DNA of 64,000 bases, taken from the NCBI RefSeq assembly GCF_002042885.1, contig NZ_MVFY01000005.1:124001-188000 (forward strand). Direction: 5' to 3'. The first letter of the stretch is position 1. Every line of letters starts with the position of its first letter. Position numbers and translations under genes: made by a program. Positions 11,604-21,123 of this stretch are shown piece by piece. This DNA comes from Citrobacter portucalensis. Its GTDB lineage: Bacteria; Pseudomonadota; Gammaproteobacteria; Enterobacterales; Enterobacteriaceae. The notes beneath the pieces were generated by a model. That model saw nothing but the letters and a program-made list of their open reading frames with translations, searched no databases and was not told the origin of the DNA.

Positions 11604-11819
11604 TTTAGACCCATCCCTGTTAGTCAAAATAGAATATACCGCCAGTAGCAACAGACCGTGACGTGTATATCAAAAATGATACCTTTCAGACTTTGTTTAT
11701 TTGTTGGTATAAAAAACAATACTATTTTAGCTTTTTTTTAACATTCACATCTGTGATAAAGCTGGATTGAATCGTCACTCCCCACTATTACAATAACCTC
11801 AGTTTACAGGAGTGACAAA
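11604..11819. promoter_or_regulatory. Divergent promoter region between the SdaA-like and SerB-like genes
   Basis: This AT-rich 216-bp spacer contains TATCA-AAAA-TGATA (11668-11681), a 14-bp inverted repeat that could be an operator for the nearby XRE protein. A second, looser repeat, GGTAT...ATACT, lies near 11705-11722. AGGAG at 11809-11813 is the ribosome-binding site of the SerB-like gene. The operator assignment is a guess from symmetry and position. Confidence 0.45.
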
Positions 11820-12707
11820 ATGGCAATTATTTATTTTATTAGTGCAAAAGATACTGAAAAACTTAAGACATGGCTGCACAATACGTTTCTAAATACCGAG
11901 ACCAAACAATATCCGTGCGCACTGGAACAGTTATCTATAGCCGCATTCAATAAACCGTATTTAAAATTATCAATAGCCGATGAAATATTCACCGATGACA
12001 TATACAAGAAACTAAGAGCTACATCGTTCACTAAGCAATTTGATTTTTTCCTTAAACCAAAAAAGATCCCGACGAACGGAATCATCGCCTTTGACATGGA
12101 CTCGACGTTTATCGAGGAAGAAGGTGTGGATGAGATAGCCCGCGCGCTAGGCATCACCGATCGGATAACGGAACTGACACAGCAGGCGATGGAAGGAAAA
12201 CTGGATTTCAATAGCAGTTTCACCCGGCGCATCGGAATGTTAAAAGGGACGCACATCGATGTCATCAATGCCGTATGCGACCGGATGACGGCCTCTCCCG
12301 GCATCACCACCATTTTGCCATTCCTCAGGCAGAAAGGTTTTAAAACAGCAATTATTTCCGGCGGCCTGGATATTTTCACCCACCGCTTACAACAGAAATA
12401 TCAGCTGGATTATGTATTTTCAAATACTGTCGAAATCAGGGATGGCATGCTGACGGATAATATTTCCACGCCAATCATGAACTCAGAAAATAAGAAAAAA
12501 ACATTGGCCGGACTTGCCGACTCTCTGCTGATACATCAGCATAATATTATCGCCTGCGGTGATGGAGCCAACGATATCCCCATGCTCACGTATGCTGGAA
12601 CAGGTATTGCCTGGCAAGCAAAGCCCGCGGTCAGGGATTTAATTACCAATCAGATTAACTTTCACGGATTCGAGTCGCTTTTGTTCTTTATCGAAAATGG
12701 ATTATAA
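11820..12707 (+). CDS. HAD-family phosphoserine phosphatase (SerB-like)
   Basis: A 295-residue protein whose C-terminal two thirds align with SerB. All residues known for phosphoserine phosphatases are visible: DMDST at 92-96 (nucleophile and acid/base Asp), Glu101 (equivalent of the substrate-binding Glu20 in the Methanocaldococcus enzyme), the arginine pair at 136-137, SGG at 180-182, the motif III lysine at about 226, and GDGAND at 247-252. The first roughly 85 residues do not resemble the E. coli SerB N-terminus. It lies 31 nt before an organophosphate antiporter and is divergent from a serine-dehydratase-like gene. This suggests a role in phosphoserine catabolism rather than serine synthesis. 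Confidence 0.88.
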   Translation: MAIIYFISAKDTEKLKTWLHNTFLNTETKQYPCALEQLSIAAFNKPYLKLSIADEIFTDDIYKKLRATSFTKQFDFFLKPKKIPTNGIIAFDMDSTFIEEEGVDEIARALGITDRITELTQQAMEGKLDFNSSFTRRIGMLKGTHIDVINAVCDRMTASPGITTILPFLRQKGFKTAIISGGLDIFTHRLQQKYQLDYVFSNTVEIRDGMLTDNISTPIMNSENKKKTLAGLADSLLIHQHNIIACGDGANDIPMLTYAGTGIAWQAKPAVRDLITNQINFHGFESLLFFIENGL

Positions 12708-12738
12708 CCCCACGAGCACTGTCTGAAGGGAAGATCAT

Positions 12739-14061
12739 ATGAGCTTAAAATTATTTATATTCAGCCAGGCTGATAAGCCGGTTGTAAAAGAAAAAAAAGA
12801 GATTGACCATACTTACAAAAAATTCAGGATAGAGATTATTAGCTCGGTTTTTATCTCTTACGCCGTCTTTTATTTAACACGTAAAAACTTCTCAGCCGCC
12901 ATGCCGGCCATGCTGTCAGATACCGCTCTGACCGCAGAAGATTTTGCCATCATGTCTTCACTGTTTTACATCCTGTATGGCTCAATGAAGTTTGTTGGCG
13001 GCATGCTGGTTGATAAAATCAATCCGAAAGCCATGACCGGCCCGGTTCTCATTGGCGTGGGGATCGTTAATATTCTGTTTGGTTTTTCCGACAGCGTTGC
13101 CGCGTTTTATGTGTTGTACAGCCTCAATGCTATCCTCCAGGGCACCAGTTTTCCACCAATGGCAAAAATCATGGCATCCTGGTTTTCCAAAAATGAACGC
13201 GGGCGTTGGTGGGCGGTCGTTGAGGCGGCACATAATATTGGCGGCAGTCTCGCCCCACTATTGACCAGTTTTGCGATTGTCTGGAGCGGCAGTTGGAAAA
13301 TGGGTTTTTATGTACCTGGCGCGATCTCCCTGCTGATGGGGATCATTGCGCTCTTTACGATTAAAGACCGTCCCGGGACCTTAGGTTTGCCTAACGTTGG
13401 CGAATGGCGCAAGGATCCGACAGAACTTGCCCAGGTTAAGGCCAGTCCGGTCAACCTCTCCTTTTGGCAGATTTTCGTTAAATATATCCTGATTAACCCG
13501 CTGGTGTGGATTATCATCATTGGTGATATGTCGGTTTATATTGCCCGCACTATTCTCAACGACTGGCCGCAAATTTACTATTCTCAGGTGCATGGCTGGA
13601 GCCTGATTAAAGCCAACTCCATTATCTCGTGGTTTGAAGCCGGTGGACTTGCCGGAGGTTTACTGGCAGGTTACTTATCGGACTTTATGTTTAAAAGTAA
13701 TCGCTGGATGACAGGTTTAATATTCGCATTAATGTTGTGCGTATGTATTACCTTAATTCCACTGGTTCAGGATACTTCATATACCATTACGGCCATTCTC
13801 TTCACCATTATGGGTTTCGCCCTGTACGGCCCACATATGCTTTTTGCCGTAGGTTGTCTGGACGTCACTCACAAAGATGCGGCGGGATCGATAACCGGCT
13901 TCCGGGGATTGTTTAGCTATGTTGGTGCGGCGCTAGCGGGCGTACCGGTGATATTAGTGAAGAACAGTTGGGAGTGGTCTGGAGTCTATCTCTATGCCGT
14001 GATCGCTATCCTGTTAACCACCTTGTCACTGGCCTTACTCGCCAAATTCCATCGGTTATAA
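12739..14061 (+). CDS. Organophosphate:phosphate antiporter-family (MFS) protein, UhpC-like
   Basis: A 440-residue, 12-span major facilitator of the OPA family (GlpT, UhpT, UhpC, PgtP), closest by eye to UhpC in motif spelling and length. The two phosphate-binding arginines of GlpT/UhpT are both present: Arg48 in YLTRKNF (first span) and Arg270 in VYIARTILNDW (seventh span). UhpC is a sensor as well as a transporter, but no UhpAB two-component pair is nearby, so transport is more likely here. The substrate is unknown. The SerB-like neighbour suggests a phosphorylated C3 or amino-acid compound. Confidence 0.88.
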   Translation: MSLKLFIFSQADKPVVKEKKEIDHTYKKFRIEIISSVFISYAVFYLTRKNFSAAMPAMLSDTALTAEDFAIMSSLFYILYGSMKFVGGMLVDKINPKAMTGPVLIGVGIVNILFGFSDSVAAFYVLYSLNAILQGTSFPPMAKIMASWFSKNERGRWWAVVEAAHNIGGSLAPLLTSFAIVWSGSWKMGFYVPGAISLLMGIIALFTIKDRPGTLGLPNVGEWRKDPTELAQVKASPVNLSFWQIFVKYILINPLVWIIIIGDMSVYIARTILNDWPQIYYSQVHGWSLIKANSIISWFEAGGLAGGLLAGYLSDFMFKSNRWMTGLIFALMLCVCITLIPLVQDTSYTITAILFTIMGFALYGPHMLFAVGCLDVTHKDAAGSITGFRGLFSYVGAALAGVPVILVKNSWEWSGVYLYAVIAILLTTLSLALLAKFHRL

Positions 14062-14074
14062 GTAAGCCATAACA

Positions 14075-14100
14075 GGACAGCGGTGCAATTGCCGCTGTCC
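14075..14100 (+). terminator. Hairpin after the OPA transporter gene
   Basis: GGACAGCGG and CCGCTGTCC form a perfect 9-bp stem around an 8-nt loop, 13 nt after the stop. The run of T after it is short, so it is a weak terminator or a 3' stabiliser. Confidence 0.55.
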
Positions 14101-14232
14101 TTGAGCCAGGTTCTTCCAGCATCAAAAATGATTCCCACCCTCTTCATTTCTCCATCATTCCTTCACTTTTTCTCCTTTTTTCTTCCCCCACTATCTTATT
14201 GATTAAAAAAGCATTTCACTCCAAACCATATC

Positions 14233-14265
14233 AAACACAAATGATTTCTATTATCATTTGTGTTT
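14233..14265 (+). promoter_or_regulatory. Fur-type operator upstream of the TonB-dependent receptor
   Basis: AAACACAAATGAT and ATCATTTGTGTTT are perfect 13-bp inverted repeats around a 7-nt centre (TTCTATT). The core AATGAT-N7-ATCATT follows the Fur box pattern (hexamers like GATAAT around an ATCATT). It lies about 130 nt before the receptor start, so iron repression by Fur is expected. Confidence 0.75.
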
Positions 14266-14395
14266 ACAAATATTCATACTTTTGTACAATCCCCCCGCTT
14301 CTTTACTGAAAAGAGTCCTTAAAAGACAAATACATACAATTGTCATGGCCTTTCACATGACGCGCAGTTTGATTCATTTAAATGGAATGATACAA

Positions 14396-16381
14396 ATGAC
14401 TATACCTCACGTTAAGGCTGTAGCTGCCGCAGTATGCGTCGCCTGCCTCCCATCACTCGGCCATGCCGCTGAACAAGACACCGTGGTCGTTACCGCTACC
14501 GGTTTCGAGCAGAAAATTCAGGATGCCCCGGCTTCAATATCTGTTATTACCAAGCAGCAGATTGAGGACAAAGCCTATCGAGATGTCACCGATGCGCTAA
14601 AAGATGTCCCTGGCGTCGTCGTCACTGGCGGGGGGAGCAGTAGCGATATCAGTATTCGCGGTATGGCTTCGCAATACACACTCTTCCTGGTCAACGGTAA
14701 ACGCATCAGCACCCGCGGTACACGTCCTAACAGCGACAACTCAGGTATTGAGCAAGGTTGGCTGCCGCCGCTGGAATCCATCGAGCGTATCGAGGTAATC
14801 CGCGGCCCGATGTCATCCCTCTACGGCTCCGATGCGATGGGCGGCGTCATTAACGTCATCACCAAAAAAGTGTCGAATACTAAAGCCTGGACCGGCTCTT
14901 TGCACGGCGATGCCACTTTCCAGGAAGACAGAGACTCCGGCGATATTTACCAGACCAACGCCTATGCGTCTGGACCACTGATTGACGGATTACTTGGCGC
15001 GAAGGTGACCGGATTATTCTCCCACCGCGCGGAAGATGAAATCGTAAATGGCTACAATGAACAGCGTATGCGTAGCGGGGGATTAACCCTGAACTTTACG
15101 CCAGATGATAAAAACGACATCGATTTCGATTACGCACGTGAATTGCAGGATCGCGACAGTACGCCAGGCAAATCCATGGCAGAGGAAAACTGCCGTAACG
15201 GAAGCTGTAAGCCCAACAGTAAAAGCGAAAACAAGTATGTGCACACCACGTACTCAATAACCCACAGCGGTTATTACGACGACTTCAACTCCACCAGCTA
15301 TGTCCAGCAGGAAGAAACCGATAACCCCGGTCGCCAGATGAAGTCCTACAACACGATTTTCAATAACCAGAACCAGGTCTTCCTTGGGGCGCACACCCTG
15401 ACGTTGGGTGGACAATACCGTTATGAAAAACTGCGCGATAACGGCAACCAACTGCAAGCGGCTGATGGACTGAACAAACTGACCCGCTGGAGCTGGGCGC
15501 TGTTTGCTGAAGATGAATGGGCCATTACCGATACCTTCACGCTGACCGGCGGTCTGCGTATGGATAAGGATGAAAACTACGGTGACAACTGGACGCCGCG
15601 CGGCTATGGCGTATGGCATCTGAGCGATCAGTGGACCTTAAAAGGTGGCGTTTCCGCGGGCTATCGCGCACCGGATCTGCGCCAGTCCTCTGCCAGCTGG
15701 GGACAGGTTACCGGCGGCGGCCGTCTGAACGGAATCATTGTCGGCAACCCGGATCTGAAGCCAGAGAAAAGCCTCAGCGAAGAGATCGGTTTACTGTGGG
15801 ATAACGGCAACGACCTCAACGCAGGCGTTACGCTGTTCAATACCGACTTTAAAAACAAAATCACCGAAGTTCGCCGTTGTAACAGCAGTTCCGATCCGGC
15901 CTGCACCATCGGCGGCACCCATTATGACTTCGTCAGCGATCGCGTTAACGTCGATAAAGCCAATATGCGCGGCGTAGAATCCACCTTCGGCTGGAAAATA
16001 ACCTCCGACGTCAACTGGACCGCGAACTACACCTACACGGAATCTGAGCAGAAAAGCGGTCAGTTCTCTGGCCAGCCGTTGAACAAAATGCCAAAGCATA
16101 TGTTTAACACGACGCTGGACTGGCAGGCTACGCAGGATCTCGGTTTCTGGAGCCGTCTGAATCTGCGCGGGAAAACGTCTGAATACCTGAGCCGAACCTC
16201 TATGGCACAGGGCACCCCGTCCTATACTCAGGTCGACGTTGGTTTACGTTACTATGCTACCAAGGATCTGTTGATGACCGCTGGCGTGTATAACGTGCTG
16301 GATAAACAAATCGATTACGATACCTACGACACCGTCCTTGATGGACGTCGTTACACGGTTGGCATGACTTACAGCTTCTAA
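14396..16381 (+). CDS. TonB-dependent catecholate siderophore receptor, IrgA-like, at the cirA locus
   Basis: Outer-membrane receptor of about 661 residues. A signal peptide ends SLGHA, followed by the TonB box DTVVVTAT, a plug domain and a beta-barrel ending in an aromatic Phe (GMTYSF). The plug motifs ASISVI, YRDVTDALKDVPGV, SIRGM, GIEQGWLPPL and IERIEVIRGP match Vibrio cholerae IrgA (an enterobactin receptor) better than E. coli CirA as I recall it. ATG 14396 is preferred because GGA lies 9 nt upstream; starts at 14387 or earlier are possible. The position, between the yeiG side and lysP, is that of cirA. Database pipelines may well label it cirA. Confidence 0.88.
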   Translation: MTIPHVKAVAAAVCVACLPSLGHAAEQDTVVVTATGFEQKIQDAPASISVITKQQIEDKAYRDVTDALKDVPGVVVTGGGSSSDISIRGMASQYTLFLVNGKRISTRGTRPNSDNSGIEQGWLPPLESIERIEVIRGPMSSLYGSDAMGGVINVITKKVSNTKAWTGSLHGDATFQEDRDSGDIYQTNAYASGPLIDGLLGAKVTGLFSHRAEDEIVNGYNEQRMRSGGLTLNFTPDDKNDIDFDYARELQDRDSTPGKSMAEENCRNGSCKPNSKSENKYVHTTYSITHSGYYDDFNSTSYVQQEETDNPGRQMKSYNTIFNNQNQVFLGAHTLTLGGQYRYEKLRDNGNQLQAADGLNKLTRWSWALFAEDEWAITDTFTLTGGLRMDKDENYGDNWTPRGYGVWHLSDQWTLKGGVSAGYRAPDLRQSSASWGQVTGGGRLNGIIVGNPDLKPEKSLSEEIGLLWDNGNDLNAGVTLFNTDFKNKITEVRRCNSSSDPACTIGGTHYDFVSDRVNVDKANMRGVESTFGWKITSDVNWTANYTYTESEQKSGQFSGQPLNKMPKHMFNTTLDWQATQDLGFWSRLNLRGKTSEYLSRTSMAQGTPSYTQVDVGLRYYATKDLLMTAGVYNVLDKQIDYDTYDTVLDGRRYTVGMTYSF

Positions 16382-16394
16382 GTCTGACGCAATA

Positions 16395-16427
16395 AAAAAC
16401 CCCGGTACTCATCATACCGGGGTTTTT
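16395..16427. terminator. Bidirectional terminator between the receptor gene and lysP
   Basis: ACCCCGGTA-like stem: AAAAACCCCGGTA pairs perfectly with TACCGGGGTTTTT around a 7-nt loop. Flanking A- and T-runs let it serve both convergent genes. Confidence 0.92.
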
Positions 16428-16446
16428 GTTATGCTTTTTTATACTG

Positions 16447-17916
16447 TTACTTCTTCACGCGACCCGGGAATTTCATTTCGCTGTAGCGAACAAAACGGGT
16501 TCCTTTGGTCAGCTTATAGCCAAACCAGATAATCAGGAACAGCGGGATACCGATATAGGTAGCCATCACGCCGCCCCAGTCAATGCTGTCTTTCAGGAAC
16601 GCTTCGTAGTTCTGACCCAGGGTGATAATCAGGCACAGCACAAAGGCGAAGATCGGCCCCAGCGGGAAAAAGCCAGAACGGTACGGCAGGTCCTTCACAT
16701 CGTGACCCTGCAGCACATAACCGCGACGGAAGCGATAGTGGCTAATAGCAATCCCCAGCCAGGCGATAAAGCCCGTCATCCCGGAAGTATTCAGCAGCCA
16801 CAGATACACGGTCTGGTTGCCAAACATTGAAGTCAGGAAGCACAGCCCCGCCACCACGGTGGTCGCATACAGCGCGTTACGCGGTACGCCGCCACGAGAC
16901 AGTTTGCCGAAAATACGCGGCGCTTTACCGTCACATGCCAGGGTATAAAGCATACGCGTGGAGGCGTACATCCCGGAGTTACCTGCCGACAGCACCGCCG
17001 TCAGGATAACTGCGTTCATCACCGCTGCCGCAGACAGCAGACCCGCATGCTGGAATACCAGCGTGAACGGGCTAACGCTGATGTCTTTTACATCGTTACG
17101 CAGCAGGCTTGGATCGGTGTACGGAATGATCAGGCTGATAATCAAAATCGCGAACACATAGAACAGCAGGATTCGCCAGAATACCTGACGTACCGCACGT
17201 GGAATGTTCTTTTCAGGATCTTCAGATTCGCCAGCCGCGATACCGATAAGCTCTGTCCCCTGGAAGGAGAAGCCGACTATCATCGCCACGCCAATCATCG
17301 CAGCAAAACCACCGGCAAACGGTGCATCACCGGTCGTCCAGTTGCTCCAGCCCACCGGCTGAGCGCCTTTGAAGATACCGAAAATCATCATCACACCAAC
17401 CACGATGAAGATAATGACGGTGGTAACTTTGATCAGTGAGAACCAATATTCCGCTTCACCAAATCCGCGAACGGAAATGTAGTTCAGCAGGAAGATAACG
17501 CCGAGGAACAGCGCACTCCAGATCCAGCCCGGCGTGTCCGGGAACCACCAGCTCATCACCAGCTGTGCGGCCACCAGGTCAACGGCAATCGTTACCGCCC
17601 AGTTGTACCAGTAGTTCCAGCCCAGCGCGAAGCCAAAGCCCTCTTCTACGTAGTTCTGACCGTAGGTGGAAAACGAGCCGGAAACCGGCATATAGGCAGC
17701 CAGTTCACCGAGGCTGGTCATCAGGAAGTACACCATCAGACCGATCAGAATATAAGAGAACAACGCGCCGCCTGGGCCCGCTGCAGAAATAGTTGCACCA
17801 GATGCAACGAAAAGACCTGTACCGATGGAGCCTCCAATGGCAATCATCGTCAGGTGACGCGCCTTCAGTTCACGACGTAGCGTGGGCGCTTCTGTGGTTT
17901 TAGTTTCGGAAACCAT
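16447..17916 (-). CDS. lysP: LysP, lysine-specific permease
   Basis: APC-superfamily lysine:proton symporter of the inner membrane that also restrains the CadC acid-stress regulator. It has 489 residues, as in E. coli. Twelve hydrophobic spans are visible. The amino-acid permease signature near the N-terminus (RHLTMIAIGGSIGTGLF) and SFQGTELIGIAAGESEDP are intact. It is transcribed towards the receptor gene. ArgP control is known in E. coli, but the site was not identified here. Confidence 0.97.
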   Translation of the reverse strand: MVSETKTTEAPTLRRELKARHLTMIAIGGSIGTGLFVASGATISAAGPGGALFSYILIGLMVYFLMTSLGELAAYMPVSGSFSTYGQNYVEEGFGFALGWNYWYNWAVTIAVDLVAAQLVMSWWFPDTPGWIWSALFLGVIFLLNYISVRGFGEAEYWFSLIKVTTVIIFIVVGVMMIFGIFKGAQPVGWSNWTTGDAPFAGGFAAMIGVAMIVGFSFQGTELIGIAAGESEDPEKNIPRAVRQVFWRILLFYVFAILIISLIIPYTDPSLLRNDVKDISVSPFTLVFQHAGLLSAAAVMNAVILTAVLSAGNSGMYASTRMLYTLACDGKAPRIFGKLSRGGVPRNALYATTVVAGLCFLTSMFGNQTVYLWLLNTSGMTGFIAWLGIAISHYRFRRGYVLQGHDVKDLPYRSGFFPLGPIFAFVLCLIITLGQNYEAFLKDSIDWGGVMATYIGIPLFLIIWFGYKLTKGTRFVRYSEMKFPGRVKK

Positions 17917-18111
17917 GTGAAAATGCTATCCATCCAAAAAATGAGGCGCGATTGTAGCAGACGAAATGGCATTCTTCCGGCACAAATACGCTGTTATAAG
18001 AGACCTTCATGACTGGCCGCGGATTATAAGTAAAGCAGAAAATTTGCGGCGCACAGCGGTTAAGATATAACCGCCGTTCTATAAAGAGATGACCTTACGA
18101 CTGTAAGCGCC

Positions 18112-18993
18112 CTATTCGCCCAGCTCGACCTGGTCGCTGTAATGCAAAAATCGCGTAATGGCATTGGAGATGTGTTTTTGCCTGTGATGCACGCGCCAGA
18201 GAGTGCGGACTAAACGCGGCAGCGGCACGGGAACTTCGCTCAGCGTTCCCGCCTGCAGCTGCTCCGCAATGACCCGACGCGACAAGCAGCTGATCCCGAG
18301 ACCATGGCGTACCGCATGCTTAATGGCCTCTGAGTTACCCAACTCCATCGCCATCTGAAATCTCGGCAGATGAGACAACAGCAGGTAATCCACCAGTTCA
18401 CGCGTACCGGATCCTCGCTCACGCAGGATCCACGGCGAAGCCGCCAGCTGTTCCAGCGTAACAGGCCCCTTTGTGAGCGGTGACGACGGTGCGGCAAACA
18501 CCACCAGCTCGTCTTCCAGCCACGGTTCAGAGATAATTTCAGTACTGTGACACGGCCCTTCGATCAGTCCGATATCTACCCTAAAATCCAGCACCGCATT
18601 GATCACATCCTGACTGTTACCCACGCTCAGCTCGAGCGGCAAATCAGGAAAATCCTGCCGATAGCGGGCGATCATAGCAGGCAAGATATAGTTACCAATG
18701 GTGCTACTGGCATAGACCCGAATGGCACCATTATCTTCGCGAAAAAGCTGTTCGATTTCGGTCGTTTGCTCAAGTAACGCCAACGCTCGCGGGTAGAGCA
18801 AACGCCCGTGCTCGTTGACCACTAGCCGTTTGCCAACGCGGTCAAACAGTTGCACGCCGAGTTGCCCTTCCAGATCGGTAAGTGCCGCACTCACCGCCGA
18901 TTGCGACAATGCCAGCATGACAGACGCCTGGGTCGTTGAACCGCTTTTTAGTACCTCAGCAAACACTTCAAGTTGCCGCAAGGTGATATGCAT
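18112..18993 (-). CDS. yeiE: YeiE, LysR-family transcriptional regulator
   Basis: The 293 residues match E. coli YeiE closely. The winged HTH is at about residues 3-60 ([20 protein letters not shown]...[17 protein letters not shown]). The effector domain follows with [17 protein letters not shown] and [12 protein letters not shown]. Relatives have been linked to sulfite sensing and motility; the physiological role in this organism is not evident from sequence. It is divergent from yeiH across 119 bp, the usual arrangement of a LysR regulator and its target. Confidence 0.94.
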   Translation of the reverse strand: MHITLRQLEVFAEVLKSGSTTQASVMLALSQSAVSAALTDLEGQLGVQLFDRVGKRLVVNEHGRLLYPRALALLEQTTEIEQLFREDNGAIRVYASSTIGNYILPAMIARYRQDFPDLPLELSVGNSQDVINAVLDFRVDIGLIEGPCHSTEIISEPWLEDELVVFAAPSSPLTKGPVTLEQLAASPWILRERGSGTRELVDYLLLSHLPRFQMAMELGNSEAIKHAVRHGLGISCLSRRVIAEQLQAGTLSEVPVPLPRLVRTLWRVHHRQKHISNAITRFLHYSDQVELGE

Positions 18994-19112
18994 AGTCGTT
19001 TTCCACCGGATATCCGTTACTTACCACTTATAGAGATTAATTATAAATATATAATCAATTTTATTTTTAAACCACTTCGCCGTACTCTTTTACCCAGATA
19101 AAGGAGAAGGAT

Positions 19113-20162
19113 ATGACAGAACTCACCTTGCAGACTCATCGTCGTACAGCGTGGCATTTTATTCCGGGGCTTGCCCTAAGTGCAGTTATCACTGGGGTCG
19201 CCTTATGGGGTGGATCCATTCCCGCCGTCGCAGGTGCCGGGTTCAGCGCCCTCACCTTAGCAATCTTGTTGGGGATGGTCCTCGGCAACACCGTCTATCC
19301 GCACATCTGGAAAAGCTGTGACGGCGGCGTGCTGTTTGCTAAACAACATTTATTACGTTTGGGGATCATCCTCTACGGCTTCCGCCTCACCTTCGCGCAA
19401 ATTGCTGACGTCGGCGTCAGCGGTATCGTGATTGATGTGTTAACGCTGAGCAGTACCTTTTTGATTGCCTGCTTCCTGGGGCAGAAAGTGTTTGGTCTGG
19501 ACCGCCACACCAGTTGGCTGATTGGTGCGGGGAGCAGCATTTGTGGGGCCGCCGCCGTGCTGGCAACCGAGCCGGTAGTGAAAGCGGAAGCCAGTAAGGT
19601 AACCGTCGCTGTCGCCACCGTGGTGATCTTCGGTACCATCGCTATCTTCCTGTATCCGGCAATGTATCCGCTGCTGGCACACTGGTTTAGCCCAGAAACC
19701 TACGGCATTTACATTGGTTCCACCATGCATGAAGTAGCACAGGTAGTGGCTGCCGGGCACGCCATTAACCCGGATGCAGAAAACGCCGCGGTTATTGCCA
19801 AAATGCTGCGTGTCATGATGCTGGCACCGTTCCTCATCCTCCTGGCCGCACGCGTTAAACAGTTGTCTCCGGCTACGGGCGGTGAGAAAAGCAAAATCAC
19901 TATTCCATGGTTTGCCATCCTGTTCATTGTGGTCGCGATTTTTAACTCGTTCCACCTGCTGCCGCAGTCGGTTGTGAACATGCTGGTAACGCTGGATACC
20001 ATTTTGCTGGCAATGGCAATGGCTGCACTGGGGTTAACCACTCACGTTAGCGCACTGAAAAAAGCCGGTGCCAAACCGTTACTGATGGCCCTGCTGCTGT
20101 TTGTCTGGCTGATTGTCGGTGGTGGTGCGATTAACGTCGCTGTCCACGCCCTGATGGCATAA
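19113..20162 (+). CDS. yeiH: YeiH, UPF0324 inner-membrane protein
   Basis: This 349-residue protein matches E. coli YeiH. About ten hydrophobic spans are visible, with the family segments GAGSSICGAAAVLATEPVV and GSTMHEVAQVVAAG. These pseudo-repeated GxGSSICG and HEVAQV elements suggest a transport function, but no substrate is established. It is divergent from yeiE, which may control it. AAAGGAGAAGG at 19100-19110 gives a strong ribosome-binding site. Confidence 0.93.
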   Translation: MTELTLQTHRRTAWHFIPGLALSAVITGVALWGGSIPAVAGAGFSALTLAILLGMVLGNTVYPHIWKSCDGGVLFAKQHLLRLGIILYGFRLTFAQIADVGVSGIVIDVLTLSSTFLIACFLGQKVFGLDRHTSWLIGAGSSICGAAAVLATEPVVKAEASKVTVAVATVVIFGTIAIFLYPAMYPLLAHWFSPETYGIYIGSTMHEVAQVVAAGHAINPDAENAAVIAKMLRVMMLAPFLILLAARVKQLSPATGGEKSKITIPWFAILFIVVAIFNSFHLLPQSVVNMLVTLDTILLAMAMAALGLTTHVSALKKAGAKPLLMALLLFVWLIVGGGAINVAVHALMA

Positions 20163-20233
20163 ACGATCACGACTCACCTCCATTAACCCGCTATACTCTC
20201 CCTTTTTGTATTTGAGTATGGCGGGTTAAATTT

Positions 20234-21091
20234 ATGAAATATATCGGAGCGCACGTAAGCGCCGCTGGCGGTCTGGCTAACGCCGCTATTCGAGCCGCAG
20301 AAATCGAAGCGACCGCATTCGCCCTGTTCACCAAGAATCAGCGCCAGTGGCGTGCTGCGCCGCTAACCACCGAAATCATTGATGATTTCAAATCTGCCTG
20401 CGAGAAGTACCACTACACCTCCGCACAAATACTGCCTCACGACAGTTATCTGATTAACCTCGGTCACCCGGTCAGCGATGCGCTGGAAAAATCACGTGAT
20501 GCGTTTCTTGATGAAATGCAGCGCTGTGAACTGCTGGGCTTATCCCTGCTGAACTTTCACCCCGGCAGCCATTTGATGCAGATCCCGGAAGATGAATGCC
20601 TGGCGCGCATTGCCGAATCCATCAACATCGTCCTCGCTCAGACCCAGGGCGTTACGGCAGTTATCGAAAATACCGCCGGACAAGGTAGTAATCTGGGATT
20701 CAAGTTTGAGCACCTGGCCGCCATTATCGACGGCGTCGAAGATAAGTCCCGTGTTGGCGTTTGTATTGATACCTGCCACGCTTTCGCGGCGGGTTACGAT
20801 TTGCGTTCCGCAGAAGAGTGCGAAAAGACGTTTGCGGAATTTGAACGCATTGTCGGTTTCAAGTATCTACGCGGTATGCACCTGAACGACGCCAAGAGCG
20901 CGTTTGGTAGTCGCGTTGACCGTCATCACAGCCTGGGTGAAGGCAATATTGGCCATGATGCCTTCCGTTGGATTATGCAGGATAATCGTTTTGACGGTAT
21001 TCCTCTGGTACTGGAAACCATTAATCCGGATATATGGGCCGAAGAGATCGCCTGGCTGAAAGCCCAGCAAACAGAAAAAGCAGTGGCGTAA
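20234..21091 (+). CDS. nfo: Endonuclease IV
   Basis: AP endonuclease and 3'-diesterase of base-excision repair, SoxRS-inducible in E. coli. The 285-residue length and sequence match Nfo. The trinuclear zinc site residues are visible in [54 protein letters not shown] and LETINPD. It acts in the cytosol on nucleoid DNA. It is monocistronic, convergent with a LysR gene across a short hairpin. Confidence 0.97.
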   Translation: MKYIGAHVSAAGGLANAAIRAAEIEATAFALFTKNQRQWRAAPLTTEIIDDFKSACEKYHYTSAQILPHDSYLINLGHPVSDALEKSRDAFLDEMQRCELLGLSLLNFHPGSHLMQIPEDECLARIAESINIVLAQTQGVTAVIENTAGQGSNLGFKFEHLAAIIDGVEDKSRVGVCIDTCHAFAAGYDLRSAEECEKTFAEFERIVGFKYLRGMHLNDAKSAFGSRVDRHHSLGEGNIGHDAFRWIMQDNRFDGIPLVLETINPDIWAEEIAWLKAQQTEKAVA

Positions 21092-21100
21092 CGATCTCCG

Positions 21101-21121
21101 CGCGCCAGACAAGCTGGCGCG
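21101..21121. terminator. Hairpin between nfo and the LysR gene
   Basis: CGCGCCAG and CTGGCGCG form a perfect 8-bp stem with a 5-nt loop between the two convergent stops. It lacks a clear U-run, so it is a probable rather than certain terminator. Confidence 0.55.
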
Positions 21122-21123
21122 TA

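Noticed and set aside
14258..14395. Longer N-terminus for the TonB-dependent receptor
   Set aside because: It would start inside the Fur palindrome and place 46 extra residues before a normal signal peptide.
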